Part shown: positions 1 through 11,653 of the stretch, piece after piece
How positions within the stretch are numbered: position 1 is the first letter of the stretch
Layout of the letters: every line of letters starts with the position of its first letter
NCBI GenBank assembly: GCA_023213395.1
Contig: CM041465.1
Coordinates: forward strand, 25,737,741-25,801,740
Origin: Cycas panzhihuaensis
Taxonomy: Eukaryota; Cycadophyta
DNA length: 64,000 nt
Direction: 5' to 3'
Notes under the pieces: model-generated
Database searches by the model: none
What the model was told of the DNA's origin: nothing
The model's input: the letters and a program-made list of their open reading frames with translations, nothing else
Program-made: the position numbers and the translations under genes

Positions 1-1
1 A

Positions 2-133
2 CATATAAGTATGAAAGTCCACATGATTAGAGAACTAGTTCATGATGGTATAATTCGACTGGAGTACTATCCCATAGTAGATCAAGTGGCCGATATCTTC
101 ACCAAACCATTGAAGAGGGTGAAGTTTGAATAG
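2..133 (+). pseudogene. Copia RNase H C-terminus (partial)
   Basis: Open frame from the window edge to TAG at 131-133. It ends in VADIFTKPLKR, the hallmark C-terminal RNase H motif of plant Ty1/copia polyproteins (consensus ADIxTKxL), preceded by the usual HIxxxxHxIRELV-like helix. Only the last 43 residues are in the window and they have no internal stop. RNase H degrades the RNA strand of the RNA/DNA hybrid during reverse transcription. Marked partial because the rest is outside the window. Confidence 0.85.
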
Positions 134-202
134 TTCTAAAGGTAACTCGACCTTAGGGCCTCTATCTTTGATTGATTGAAGAAGATGACAATAAGACCAT
201 CA

Positions 203-310
203 TACTCTATCTTATTCATGAAAACCCCTTATAAGTGGAGAAGGATAAGAATAAGTCTCTACTCTATCCCATTCGTGAAAACCCCTTGTGGATATAAAAG
301 GATAAGGGTT
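203..310 (+). repeat. Two imperfect direct copies of a ~56-bp unit
   Basis: TACTCTATCTTATTCATGAA at 203 recurs as TACTCTATCCCATTCGTGAA about 57 bp later. Both are followed by AACCCCTT, a purine-rich run and GGATAAG. It lies between the polyprotein stop and the 3' end of element A, where enhancer-like repeats of copia LTRs often lie. Function unknown. Confidence 0.6.
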
Positions 311-905
311 ATATCATTTTGGAAAATTAAAACATGTAAAATCCTAAAAATACATGGAAGATGACCAAATGGTATATGGAAACTCAATAGATTTTAGTTA
401 TAAAATTTATTGTATTGATTGGATATCTAGCTTCATTTAAAAAGCCGCTTGAGTCAGGTTAGTAGATTAGAAAATTTATGAGTTTTCTTTCCCATGAGGT
501 TTCCCACAAAAGTCTTATAGTAGTTTGTTTTGTAAGAGGTATAAATGAAGACCTCATATAATAGAATAAAATAGGATGAAATGACCTTCTACCATTGAGG
601 TAGAGATTGAAATAGGTTAATGTTATAAGGTCATTATATTAGTTGATTATTTCTAAAAAGTATCTTAAGTAAACTTTAAATTAGATTACTTAAGTGAAAT
701 GTACTTTCATATACATTATGTCTAATTTCATTTCACCTAACTCTAATGCTCCATCTCTTAATATAAAAGTAAAAGCTCAATGGAAGAGGCTTATTCTTAC
801 CTCTCCATTTTGTTAGAGCTACTCTCTTTCTCTTAAGTCTCTCTTGCTCCCATGTTTGCCTTTGTGTTTACTGCATGGAGATGAAGGATAAATCCACTCT
901 TTTCA

Positions 906-2816
906 ATGGTGATGATGAAGAAGTAGAAGAGATGATAGAAGTATGTGCTACTGACATATGTGGCTAGTACACTTGGCATAGTAAGGATATAGAAATAAAT
1001 GTTATGATAAAGAGGTAAGTAATGATTAAGTATTTTTTAATAATTATGAAAAATAGGTATAATCAATGATACAAGAATGAGGCCTAATATAGAGTTGGTA
1101 AAGAATGGTGATGTGTCATGCCACTAACCTCTAACGTATATCCAAATTAGGTGAGGTTTTGATACCTAAGACTTCTATTTATGATTAGAGCCTTCACCCA
1201 TGATACATACACCTACACTTAGTGATGAAATCCAAGTCATAATAGAGCCCAAGTACTTCCAATCCTCACCCAGTTCACTAGTGAGCAATTATATACCTCC
1301 TTTAAAGAGTCAAATGGTATGTGTGTATCCCATAGCTATAACAAATATTGGACTGAGTTAATTTTAATCTTGCATTAAGATTTTAGTTATTTCAGCTAGT
1401 TATTAGGATAATCCTTGAAAGGAATCTATAGGTATGGCTAACCTATTACTCCACTAGTATTCTGGTTAAGACTAGACCCAGTATAAAACTCACACCTGCT
1501 TTACGGCCCAGACTTTAGTCAACTGTGGTCTATTTCAACTAAGGTAAGTGCTCATACAAGTCAAGAACTGACAATATAAATCAAATATAATGGGTTCATT
1601 TTAGCAAATATGCAAATATGTTTATGTTTATATTACTAAAATGAATTGCTAATGTGTTAATGCTTACTTTTATGCTTTTGTCTATTAATGTGCATGTATA
1701 TAAATAGATATGTAAAGATGTTAAGTATAAACACCAGATTTTGTTATGATCAAGGTGTTTTACTATTATAATGAGTATTTTCTTTTCTTTTGTTATTTGA
1801 AAAGCCCCTTCTTTTTTATTAAGAAAAAATAAAAAATAAAAAAACTTAAAAATTTACTTATAAACTTACATTTTGATGAAGAGATAAAATATTAGGAAAA
1901 GTGAGAGGAATCTAAATCTTTTGTGAGAAACTTCTATATAGTCATACAACCATATAAAACGGTCAAAACATTTTAGTCTAAAATTTTACTCTCCCAAATT
2001 ATAGATCTCACTATAGTAAGTTAAGAAGTCTTCTGGAGAAACTTATGAAAATGAGTAGAAATAGTTCAAAACTCATTGAAACTCCAATGAGACTTTTCTT
2101 AGCAGAAATCTCTCTCTCTCTCTAGTGTATTAAATTTGATAAAACTTGATTTATTAGATTTCTTAAGGCTAGATCTATTAAATCCCTTAAGAAATTTTGA
2201 TATGTATTAAAAATTTTGAGAAACTTAAAAAAAAAAAAAAAAATCAGATTTGAGCTAACTGAACTTCTACGTTTTAAGGCCAATCAAGATAGAATTTAGA
2301 AATAGTGTAGAAGATAAAAATGTTTGTCTTACTTGGGTATCCCTCCTTGTAAATTTTTAGTTAAAATAGACAACTTTTAATTTTTACCTCTCGTAGGGCT
2401 AAACAACATTTTTCTAAATAGTTTAGGCTTTTTTCTACTACCTGTAAGTAGCTAAAAATTTACCTTACAACTTTACAGCATAGATTTTATAACTGACAAT
2501 TAATTTATGATAAAATATCAATAGAATCTCTCTTAATGAAATTTAAAATTAGCTACAAAAATTGATAAAAAGTTAATTTTTTCCAAGAGTCTAAAGCAAA
2601 TAAACCTTCTTCTAGCTAACAACTTTGATTCTCAATATATATGTAAATAAATAGATAATATTAAAATATATTATAAATAAAATATAAGCTTTACATGATA
2701 AAAATACTTTTAAAATTTTAAAAATAATGAGTGCACTTTTAATACTTCACATTGAAGGTGAAAGAGAGGCAAAATGACTCCATGCAAGTAGAATGGAGTG
2801 AATAGATCCCTTTTTA
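906..2816 (-). other. Long untranslated leader of copia element B
   Basis: About 1.9 kb between primer site and gag start, AT-rich, full of stops in all frames, with no recognisable protein. It is colinear with the leader of C (24,987-26,833) and partly with that of D (about 33,640-34,300). A run of A lies near 2,228-2,242. Shared stretches include the block around 1,080-1,560 (rc), matching 26,200-26,680. Leaders this long are not typical of plant copia elements. Confidence 0.65.
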
Positions 2817-2828
2817 GCTTTGATACCG
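2817..2828 (-). promoter_or_regulatory. Primer binding site of element B
   Basis: The minus strand reads CGGTATCAAAGC, two changes from the plant initiator-tRNA-Met primer site TGGTATCAGAGC. It lies 2 nt from the LTR end (...CCTTCA), the same spacing as in element C at 9,100-9,101. Confidence 0.8.
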
Positions 2829-2830
2829 CA

Positions 2831-3143
2831 TGAAGGAATGGTGGATCTAGGGAATAACTCACTCACATGCACACAATGATAATAAAGAGTATACAAGAAA
2901 TAAAAATAAGATATGATAGCAAAGCTTAGAGGTGAGAATGAATAATTACTCCCTCCTTGAGGTTTTACCTTTTATTATTGAGGGTGAGCATTAGGGTTAG
3001 GATTTTTCTATCTAATGACATGAACCCAAAATTACAACGGAATGCATGTAAAGCATATTTTACTAAGAGACTAATGATAATAATATACCCTAAGGTTACT
3101 TAATTAATGTACATAAATAACCTTAATACATTAATCTCTTTCA
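2831..3143 (-). repeat. 5' LTR of element B (313 bp)
   Basis: The minus strand runs TGAAAGAGATTAATG... to ...CCATTCCTTCA, colinear with the plus-strand LTR of C at 8,782-9,099. Both contain the block that reads as TTAATGTATTAAGG and the CA-rich/TG-rich stretch near the 3' end. Because it is inverted relative to C's LTR, the two cannot be the LTR pair of one element. Confidence 0.85.
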
Positions 3144-3379
3144 AATTCAATCACCTCTCTTACATCCTAACCTTTTATTACCTCATTCATATCTTAATTA
3201 AATAAAGCAATCAGGTGGATACTCCTTCTTAAGAGTTGGTGAAGGTGATCTCTTATGTTCTCTTAGGCTTCTTGTCTCTTAGCTTAGACCTAAAATAAAG
3301 GAAACATTCCACTAGTTAAGAGATATTTGGTCTAGGTCCAACTGAAGCATATCATCTTTCTGGCAATCATACTGGGGAC

Positions 3380-5790
3380 TACTATTTATTTTCTTCTTTA
3401 GAGTGATGGAAACTACAATATCCACTCCCATGAAATCCTTAGGACTTTAAGGTCTCTCACCTAATTTTAAAACCTAACCCTCACATTTCACTAATGAGGT
3501 TTTATCTTCTTACATTGATTCTTCACAGCATCACATACATAATATTTATGTTTATCCCCCTGAAGATTCAACCTAGTTATATGAAATACCTATGAATCAA
3601 GGGTACCAAATCCCTCTCAATTGCATGATGATGATTTATTTATTAATCCTTCTTTCACATAAGAAGAAACACTTCTCACTCAAGCATATCTACTATATTT
3701 TGAGTTGATTCTTACTAGGCTCCCTACTCCTCCTCACATACTTGGATATTAAGATCCATTTTATCCAGAGACTCATACTATGACATCCCTTCTACACTAT
3801 TGTTAATTTGATCTATTGTGTGAGGATTATGAGTCAATTTAAGTTGAGCCTTTAATTTCTCTAGATGCCATTCAATCTCCTCTACCTTCCTATTCTCTTT
3901 TACTAAGAACTCATTCTCCTCCTTTAGAGGAGGTGGAAGATCATAAGTTGGTTCATTCTTAGCCCCTTCCTTCTCTTTCTAGATTATAGGTTTGGACCTA
4001 TTCTCCTTGTATGGTACCTTTTACATATAAAGGTACCTCTACTATCCCTATCAGTGGCAACCTTAGTTCTTCTCATACTCCTATCTCTTACTAAATAGGT
4101 GTACCTTCATCAACGTCATAACCTATTTGCTTATATTCCACTAGGGTTGCTTCCTCTTGTATTATCCCATCTTCAACTCAATTGCTAATTCACTTATCCT
4201 ATAGAGTTGTGTCACATAGTATTAGACCTTATACTTCTTCTCCTAGAGCACCTAACATATCCCCTTCTTCCTAATATGTCTCTTATACCCATCCCATTTA
4301 TCCTTATCCTTCAATTAGTAAACCTCAAGTTTTAGAGCTTTCCAACCCTAAGTCCTCATCACATGTTCCTAAACCCACTATAAAACCAATCCCTTTTCCT
4401 TCATTTAACCATATTCTTCCTTAATACCCTATGCCATAAATTAATTCTATGGTTAATCCTGCAACTTGGTTTAATCCTTCATCTACCCTTCCATCCCATT
4501 CTTTTCCTAAATAATAATAACCCGTTCCTTCTTCTAATTGACTTCCATCATCCTTGCCTCAATGTACCACTATGTTGAGGCTAAGGAAACCTTTTCTAGA
4601 ATATATGAAGTATCCTTTTCCATATGATGTCCTTTTATCCTTAATGCCTCTATTTCTTCCTAAGTTACCTAAATTTTCAAGTGACTCCTCCTAAGACCTA
4701 GATTTCCATATACAAGTATTTGCACTTGCTTGTGTGGATTTTATATCATATGATTATATTATAATATATTTGTTTCCTAAATCACTTCAAAATGATGCCT
4801 TGAAATGGTTTTATTAACTTCCCTCAACTTCTATCTTCTTGTTTCAATAATTAGTTAACTCTTTTATCAACTATTTTAATGTAACGAGACCATTCAAATC
4901 TTGCATTAAATCTCTTTTGGATATCAAGCAAAATCACGATAAAACTTCAAGGGATTTTGTGAGAAAGATTTAAGACTAAGTATATGTATGTTATTCATGT
5001 CTTAATCCTAGTCTCCTATTCAATCTATTTACTAATGCTTTGAGACCACACATACATCTTAAAGTTATTAAGCTTGGCCTTCAAACCTATGAAGAAGATG
5101 TTGATTATTATTTAGCTTTAGAAATACTTGAGATTTTGGTAGTTATTAAGAAGGTTGGGAAATATGTTCCCTCTAAAAAAACTATTCAAATAACTAAGGC
5201 TTCCTATCTTGAGCCTACTTAGGATCACTTAATTTCTTCTATTATATCATTAGAGTATGCAATCAACACTAAGTTGTATATTTATGGCCCTTCTTAAAAT
5301 TAATTAACCCAAAAAATAAAAGTAATTCATCTTACTAAAGAAAGAAATAAATAAGATCCTCCTCCACGTCCTTCTTTTTGTAAAAAGATAAAATGTCATT
5401 TATATCATCAAACGAATACTCATGATAGAAGTGAGTGTCATATGGTTCAAGCTATAACATAAAATACAAATGTTCAATCAAACTGTTCCTCCAAAACATC
5501 TCAAGATTAAATGATTCATAAAGATCCCTTATCTCAACACAAAGATAAAGGAAATAATGATGGCAAGGGAAAGGAAAAATAGGTTCAAGATAATCAAGAT
5601 GAGCCTTCTAGTTTTGATTCTTCTAAGAAAACTACCACTCCCCCTAACCCTTCAATAAAATGAACTAGTAATCAAGCTCGCCCATCTCCCAAAGATGGTG
5701 AGACCAAGAGAATAACTAATATAGTGGATATAATAAAGAATATAGGTCCATCTAAATCATTTAATGATTTGATGGTAAAGAACCCTAACT
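3380..5790 (+). pseudogene. E1 gag remnant
   Basis: Capsid precursor that would package element RNA. Readable pieces: a YVYPPEDST-like segment near 3,550 shared with E2 (YVYPPKDLTQLYNI at about 40,780); the retrotransposon-gag core near 4,800-5,220 (FINYF...RDFVRK...NALRPHIHLKVIKLG); and a Cys-x3-His-x4-His-x4-Cys cluster near 5,396 (CHLYHQTNTHDRSEC), equivalent to the zinc finger of E2 and of the GC-rich element. A lysine-rich tail follows. Many stops and frameshifts; the start codon is not recoverable and the coordinates are approximate. Confidence 0.6.
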
Positions 5791-5797
5791 CTTTACC

Positions 5798-6260
5798 TTG
5801 TACCCCCCACGTCCCATTAGGTTTAGGTCCATTCCTTCCAGTATAAATGATAGATCATTCTCTTTGGTCAATAAGTTAAAGACTATTCTTATCGGTATTT
5901 CAATCATAGATACACATGCTCTAAATGACATACCTCTATTTTACATTGAGATAATAAAGGATGATACCAATATTAAATGTGTTATCATTAATGAAGGATC
6001 ATCTGCTAATGTTATCCCTCTTCATCTTATTGAGGACTTAGAAATTTTAGTCTTTGATCCATACAAGTGGATTTGTTAGGTATATGATAAAAATAAAAAA
6101 GTACCCTTTAGTCAAGTCACTCTCCCTCTTACTCTCAAAGAAAAGATGGTTCTTATTGAATTGATGATCATTGATCTTGATTTGGAGACATCCTTTTTGG
6201 TAGACCTTGGATTACCTAAATAACTATAGTTTATTCTTATCTCTTTGGTGAACTTAGGTT
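5798..6260 (+). pseudogene. E1 protease remnant
   Basis: Aspartic protease that would cut the polyprotein. The active-site segment reads INEGSSANVIPLHLIEDL, where E2 has IDVGSFVNVISLYLIEDL; the catalytic Asp has become Asn. The downstream flap and C-terminal part (VPFSQVTLPLTLKEKMVL, IIDLDLE) match E2. A TAG interrupts at about 6,078. Confidence 0.65.
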
Positions 6261-7440
6261 TATCCATGAGGGATAATTAAAAATTATAAAGTGAAAGTTG
6301 AAACCTATCAAACAGTCAGTCCCACTTGTTAAGACCTTTTCTAAGCTTGGTGAGTCATCTAACTCTTCAGAGCATTTTTTCTAATTATTAGGTTTAGGCC
6401 AATACTTTACCCTTAAAACTCTTTTTACTCAAGGGGAAGTAAAGGATGTTTATTTGGTAGAGATTATCCTTTTCTTATTAGGCCTCTAATCTACTCTTTA
6501 ATCTTTGGATTTGACTTATCAAGCTTTGGTTTCCTCTTCCTTTTGTAATTAAGAAGTAGTTTCATATTCTATTATATCTTATAAATAAACACCTGTGAGT
6601 GAAACTATTGATATTAATGTTCCCCTACCTATTCAAAACCATTTCTTACAGGTTTTATCTTTGTCTTTGAGGAAAAATACTTTAGTTTTTTCTACTATGA
6701 ATCATTCTTTGATTTATCATATAATTTCTCTTTCACATGACATACCTATTGATGCTACAACTCTTTTCTCTTGATCTGCACTTTTTACTATATGGTTGAA
6801 TAGACATGAGAAGAAGATGTTGTTACATCAAAATCTATACTTAGAATCAGGTAGCAAGGATATTAATTCACTTTATACAGTTCAAAGGAATCAAAGTATT
6901 GCTACTCTAGTATAGGAAGTGAATTTCATTTCAATTATTTCTTTTTCTTCCCATCATTCCATGGATGCTTTTCCATCATCCCTTATCTTAATGTCTTTAT
7001 CTAATCAAGATTATCATTCGTATCATCAAAAATTTGAATGAACCTTTACATCAACTTGGGGATTTATTGATAGGTCTATTCTTTTTTCTCAAGTTCCTTC
7101 AATTATTGAGTTTGTTCCTACTTCTTTAGACTCTTTAGTTGACTCTCTTTTATATTTTAGGCCCTCTTATTTATCTACTAACTTACTAAGGAATCTACTC
7201 CTCATCAATCTTTTTTACGTTGATTACTTTAAAAATGACAAGATAATTCTTGAACATCTAGTAGGATCATCTCTTAGTTTTCCCTTTGGTCATCATAGGT
7301 TGGGTTTTTCAAAAGTAATATAACCTAATTCATCATTAGTTGACTATTCTCAACCTTAGGAGGTAGTTTCTCTAGTAGAGCCTACCCCTCCTTGCTTTGA
7401 AGAGAGAAATGCTATGCTTATAGAGCAAACTATTGATTTT
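6261..7440 (+). pseudogene. E1 spacer region between protease and RT, conserved with E2
   Basis: Decayed coding sequence without a domain I recognise. Around 6,795-7,200 it reads NRHEKKMLLHQNLYLES, then SSLILMSLSNQDYHSYHQ, then FTSTWGFIDRSILFSQV. All three are matched by E2 at 44,075-44,452 (MNIHEKKILLHQHLDLES, SSLILMSLSNREYHKYHQ, FTSTWEFVDRPIIFSHV). Conservation at protein level through this spacer argues that it was once translated as part of the polyprotein. The function is unknown. Confidence 0.55.
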
Positions 7441-8270
7441 GACTTAGAACTAGATAATACCCCTAAGATTATTAAACTAGGAGCTAGTTATATTCCCTAA
7501 GATATTACTCAATTTAAGGATCTCTTTTATGAGTTCTATTCAGTCTTTGCTTGGGATTATAAAGATATACATGGGTTTAATCTTGAAGTCATTGAGCACA
7601 ATATCATAGTTACTCTTGACATCAAACCTAAATATAAAAAATAATATCCTACTCACCCATGTCTCTCTCTAGCTATTAAACAAGAAGTGGAGAAATTTTT
7701 AAGAGTTGGATTCATTAGAAGTATTAATTACTCTCAATAGGTTTCTAATATAGTTTTGGTTGGAGAGAAAAATGGTTCAATCCAAATTTGCATTAACTTT
7801 CGAGACATTATAATGCTTATCCTAAGGATAATTTTCCTCTCTCTTTTCTTGATTAGATTTGGGACTAGATAGTTAGTTTTGAGGTGATGTCTCTTATGGA
7901 TGGCTTTTTGGATTATAATTAGATCTCCATCTCATCTTGTGATCATCATAAGATTGTATTCACTACTACTTAGGGCACTTTTGTATATATATAAAGTCAT
8001 ACCTTTTAGATTGAAAAATACCAGTGCAACTTATCAAAGAGCAATGGTTTATATTTTTCATGATTTGATTAGCAATATTATTATCATATACTTAGATGAT
8101 ATGCTTGCTCTGTCTCACAGATGACATGATTATTTTTGTAACCTAAGAATAAATTTTGAAAGGTATAGTAAATATTATTTATATCTTAATCCATATATAT
8201 ATGTTTTTATTGTGAAATTAAGAACAATTTTAAGTAGCATCATTTCTCATAATGGGATTAGAATTATAAT
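7440..8270 (+). pseudogene. E1 reverse transcriptase remnant
   Basis: RT core in gypsy order: GFIRSINYS and VSNIV (N-terminal part), ICINFRDI, PKDNFPL, EVMSLMDGF, KVIPFRLKNTSATYQRAM and the catalytic box YLDDML at about 8,089. The YLDD box survives, but the frame is broken by several stops and a frameshift near 7,802. After NGIRI (about 8,262) the sequence jumps to KPIMNLL, which in E2 is ~110 bp further on, so a small internal deletion is present. Confidence 0.75.
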
Positions 8271-8284
8271 TTTGCTTTAGAGGC

Positions 8285-8781
8285 CAAGCCTATTATGAAT
8301 CTCTTAAAGAAATACATAGAACTATGGTGGACTCCTCAAGTTTAAGAGTCCTTTGACAAGTTGAAGCAAGCTTTAATCTCAACACTTACACTTGCTCCAT
8401 CTAGATTTGAAAAACCTTTTATATTATATACTTCCTCTATAAAAGAATCATTAGTAGGTATGTTGGTACAAGAGGATGACTTTGGTAAAGAATGAGTGAT
8501 ATATTTCATTAATAGGACTTTAATGGCTACTAAATTTCATTATCCCTTTCTTAAAAAAGAATGTCTTACCTTAATCTTTGCCATTAAGAAGTTACGATAC
8601 TATCTTCTTGAGAATAAGGTTTATCTTATTGTTTAATCTAATCGTATTAGATATTTGTTTATTAAAATTAATCTTATTGGATGACTAGGTAAATGGTTCT
8701 TATTACTACAAGAATTTAACTTTCAAATCGTTAATAGAAAATCTAAGAAAAACATGGTCACTACTAAGAGTATAGTTGATG
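8285..8781 (+). pseudogene. E1 RNase H remnant, cut by the LTR of C
   Basis: Reads KPIMNLLKK, ESFDKLKQAL, FEKPFILYTSSIKESLVGML, YPFLKKECLTLIFAIKKL and LLQEFNFQIVNRKSKK, colinear with E2 at 45,665-46,130. The coding homology stops exactly where the TG of C's LTR begins at 8,782. RNase H would remove genomic RNA during cDNA synthesis. Non-functional. Confidence 0.7.
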
Positions 8782-9099
8782 TGAAAGAGGTTAATGTATT
8801 AAGGTCATTTGTGTGGATTAATTAAGTGACCTTAGGGTATATTATTAGTATTAGTCTCTTAGTGAAATACATTTTATATGCATTTGGATGCAATTTTAGG
8901 TTTATGTCATTAGGTAGAAAAATCCTAACCCTAATGCTCATCCTCAATAATAAAAGGCTAAATATCAAGGATAGAGTCATTATTCATTCTTACCTTCAAG
9001 CTTTGCTCTCATATCTTGTTTCATCTCTTTTTCATTCTTCATTATCATTGTGTGTGTATATGTGTGAGTGATTTATTCCCTAGATCCATCCTTCCTTCA
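8782..9099 (+). repeat. 5' LTR of element C (318 bp)
   Basis: TGAAAGAGGTTAATG... to ...TCCTTCCTTCA. It is colinear with the inverted LTR of B (2,831-3,143). It contains an AATAATAAAAGG stretch at about 8,946 that could serve as TATA/poly(A) signal region, and a TG-rich stretch (GTGTGTGTATATGTGTGAG) near 9,050. The tandem units at 28,578-29,515 share the same general plan, with recognisable patches. Confidence 0.85.
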
Positions 9100-9101
9100 T
9101 G

Positions 9102-9113
9102 TGGTATCAGAGC
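9102..9113 (+). promoter_or_regulatory. Primer binding site of element C
   Basis: TGGTATCAGAGC, the exact plant initiator-tRNA-Met primer site, 2 nt after the LTR end. The Tat insertion begins only 12 bp further on. Confidence 0.92.
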
Positions 9114-9125
9114 TAGAAGGGGATC

Positions 9126-11652
9126 TGTTTCCCGGCTTCCGGGAATGGATACGGAATCACCGACTCAGGTAAGTGCAGGTATGTCTCTTGCATTATCATC
9201 GCTTTCTTTCTTGGATGTTTGCTTGCGTCTGCATGTGTATGACTGCATGGCGACCTTGTAGTCGTCCACACCTATTTTAGCCTATGACGACTATAGCGAG
9301 GCACACTCCCAAGTGTGGCACCACGGTGACCGTATTGCTTCCCGCATCCGCCCTCCTCGCCTAGGATCCACTAGGTTTGCGCCACCTCACTTGTGTGATG
9401 ACTCATCATCGTTTGGTCAACTTGCCACCCCACTCGAGCCCTATTTTTGCTCCTTTGGACCCGCTTTGTTGGCTTGTTTGCTCCGGTGGGTGTTTTAGCG
9501 TTATGTCGCCTTTTGCCCCGCCTCAACACTGGGTGGTTGGTGGGCCCCATTCTTCGCTTTAGGCGCGTCTGTGATTTTTGATGCATCACGGAATATTCAC
9601 AGATCGCGAATATTCCGGCCAGACGACTGTCTCGATTATTTTTTAAAATCTAGTGGCAATTTTGCATTTATTGAAAGCGCCACATGGCTCGCTTTATTTC
9701 TCCTCCATTGCGCCTAATTGCACGCTTTAGGGTTTTGCTTGAGTACTTAAGCCCTTTTGGCTCATTTTCAAAGATCTTTTGGCTCACTTTTGAGTTGCTC
9801 TCAAGAAAAACACTCTCTGCTTTCTGCTCTTCTCTGTTCTTTGCTAATGGACTGCACCTCTTCATACCTTGACTCTCCTTTGGCTTGGCCGAGACATTCT
9901 CTCGGCCCTCAAACGCCTGGAGAGGGCTCCTTGAAGCGGTTTCACCGGTTTCCACCTAGGCGATCACGAGTTCCCGTTTGCGGTGTTTCCGTCACACCCG
10001 TGCAGGGGCCTCAAGCTGCTCCACTCCAGATCTGGGCTATTTTTCCGGCCCTTCTTGACATCCTTTACCGAGGCAAATCCCTTGCCTCCCCTTCCTAGGT
10101 ACTCTTCATTTTACATTTGTCTTTTGTGATATTTATGCTTCAGCTTATTTGTTCCTACATGTTTCGTGAGAGTTAGTTTTTCCTCCCTTTGGAGGACTGT
10201 TCTACCACTCTCCCTGTGCTTCTTGCCTGCGTTTGTTGTCCAAGGCAGCGGCGTTGAGGGGTTGCATAGGTTTTGGAGAGGAGTTGGGTGGATTCCGTAC
10301 CACCTTCCACGCTCCTTAGGCGGCTCTTAGCCCCCCAAAACCTCCCTCTCGCCCTGTGCTTCTCTTGGCTTGTAAACAAGGGTTTGAAGGCTCCCTTTGG
10401 TCGCCCAAACCAGCGCTGTCACAAGTTGCAGCGCTGATTTGGGACCCTTTGTTCAGGTTTGGGTGCCATCCATAGGCCCCAACCATGGGTTCTTGCCTCA
10501 CCCTTGCTCCCGGTCACGGTTTGCTCCCGTAGCATCCGGTCCCATGGATATCTTTGGGTCTCTTGCCCCTTTTTTTAGCCCTTTTCCAGCCTTGGTTCTT
10601 GACTTTCTCCTCGCTGCCTTGTGGCTCCTGGGGGGAGGTTGGGGCACCGTTTACGGGAAGTAGGCCACTCCGAGGCTTGCCTTGTTGTTTCCTTTCATTT
10701 GGATCACTTTCCTTTGGTATTTTCCTTATTGGACTAACACTAACGCATGTATATTTAGACTCTTGCTTATGTTGCTAGACATATCTTGTTAGATCTTTGC
10801 GTTGCATGTTAGTGCTCTTCCTTCAGGAAGAGGGAGACCCTTGTTGCTTGCAGGTACTCGAGACGCATGGAGAACGTTGCCCGTTGGCCTCTCTACCGGT
10901 AAGTGCTCTTTGCATGTATCATGTTTTATGCTATCTCATTTACTAGTTAGCGTTCCTTTCCTTCCTTTGGTATTGCATTTACTTTTAGGGAGGGTAAGGA
11001 ACCCCTTTTCGCCATGGTGCATCCCTTGTCCCAGACGTCGCGCAGAGTGGTTGGGTGCTCCTCGTGGAGGCTACGTCATCTCGCACGCCTTCGGCTCAGG
11101 TGCACGCTTCCTTCCTCTTCGCTACCCTTGTTCTTCCTTTTATTCTTTTCTTAGTAATTAGAACATTGAAAGATTAAAAGGGGAAATTGCTTTTGTATTT
11201 GTTTGCGATTTGTTTGCTTTGTTGCATGCACCCTCTATTATCCGTAGGAAAGATTGTAAGAGTTTTCTTTGTCCTTACCTTTCCTTCCTTCTCCTTAAAC
11301 TGCACGAGCGCCTTGCTTCCCGCATCGCTCGTATATCCGGTCAGGTTGTGTAGGATTACTTTTGGCCTGTCTCCAGTAGGCCTTCTCTTCCCCCCTTCTG
11401 GCCACCCAAGGGTGGGAGGGTCCTATTCCCAGGTCAACTCAGGTTTGTCCTGCGTACCTTCGCCCTTTGCTCAAGGTGGTGAAGGGTCACCCAATAGTAG
11501 CCATACTCCATTGCAGATCCTGAACTCGCGCTCCGGTGCATGGGGCGCTCTGCGTGGTAGTTACCCGCCTTTTAGGTTCCACTTTCTATCATTTCATCAC
11601 TTACTCCTCCCACGCCTATCAGTTAGGTAGTTATCCCGTAGCAGCGCATCCA
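9126..11652 (+). repeat. 5' LTR of the GC-rich Tat element (2,527 bp)
   Basis: TGTTTCCCGGCTTCC... to ...GCAGCGCATCCA. It is matched along its whole length by 22,460-24,981, with long identical blocks (for example the stretch CTTGTAGTCGTCCACACC near 9,256) separated by clusters of substitutions and small indels at C/G-rich spots. Open frames inside it (up to 147 codons) are not shared cleanly with the other LTR and are not called as genes. A promoter must lie here, but I cannot place it. Confidence 0.9.
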
Positions 11653-11653
11653 C

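Larger units (their letters stand above)
1..905 (+). mobile_element. Copia element A, 3' part (RNase H end plus 3' LTR)
   Basis: Right-hand end of a Ty1/copia element running off the left edge. It holds the C-terminus of the polyprotein (2-133) and then non-coding sequence up to a probable LTR end at 905 (...CCACTCTTTTCA). The end is set because sequence from 906 onward is inverted copia leader also found near 26,840. The LTR start inside 134-905 is not resolved; I see no clear polypurine tract. Element D's LTR ends with nearly the same bases (32,671-32,687), but the rest does not look alike. Confidence 0.6.
906..3143 (-). mobile_element. Copia element B, 5' part on the minus strand
   Basis: Read on the minus strand this is 5' LTR (3,143-2,831), primer site (2,828-2,817) and a ~1.9-kb leader ending at the gag start codon, where element A interrupts it. 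It matches element C (8,782-9,125 plus 24,987-26,836) almost end to end in inverted orientation, so B and C are two members of one family. The body of B lies left of the window or was lost. B also keeps the uninterrupted version of the site where the 15.9-kb Tat element entered C. Confidence 0.8.
3144..8781 (+). mobile_element. E1: AT-rich Tat-like Ty3/gypsy body, truncated at both ends
   Basis: Degenerate gag, protease, a long spacer, reverse transcriptase and RNase H in the gypsy order, colinear with E2 (about 40,430-46,150). The left end is cut by the LTR of B and the right end, inside RNase H, by the LTR of C, so no integrase or LTR of E1 is present. Stops are mostly TAA/TAG/TGA where E2 or the GC-rich element has CAA/CAG/CGA, as expected for old methylated DNA. 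Sequence similarity to the GC-rich element puts both in the Tat-like group. Confidence 0.75.

Noticed and set aside
9102-9113. tRNA gene suggested by tRNA-complementary sequence
   Set aside because: Only the 12-nt primer complement is present, next to an LTR end; no cloverleaf or A/B boxes.
11187-11630. 147-codon ORF inside the 5' LTR
   Set aside because: Not preserved as one frame in the 3' LTR copy (24,530-24,959 is split); Leu/Ser/Pro-rich without motifs; coincidental.
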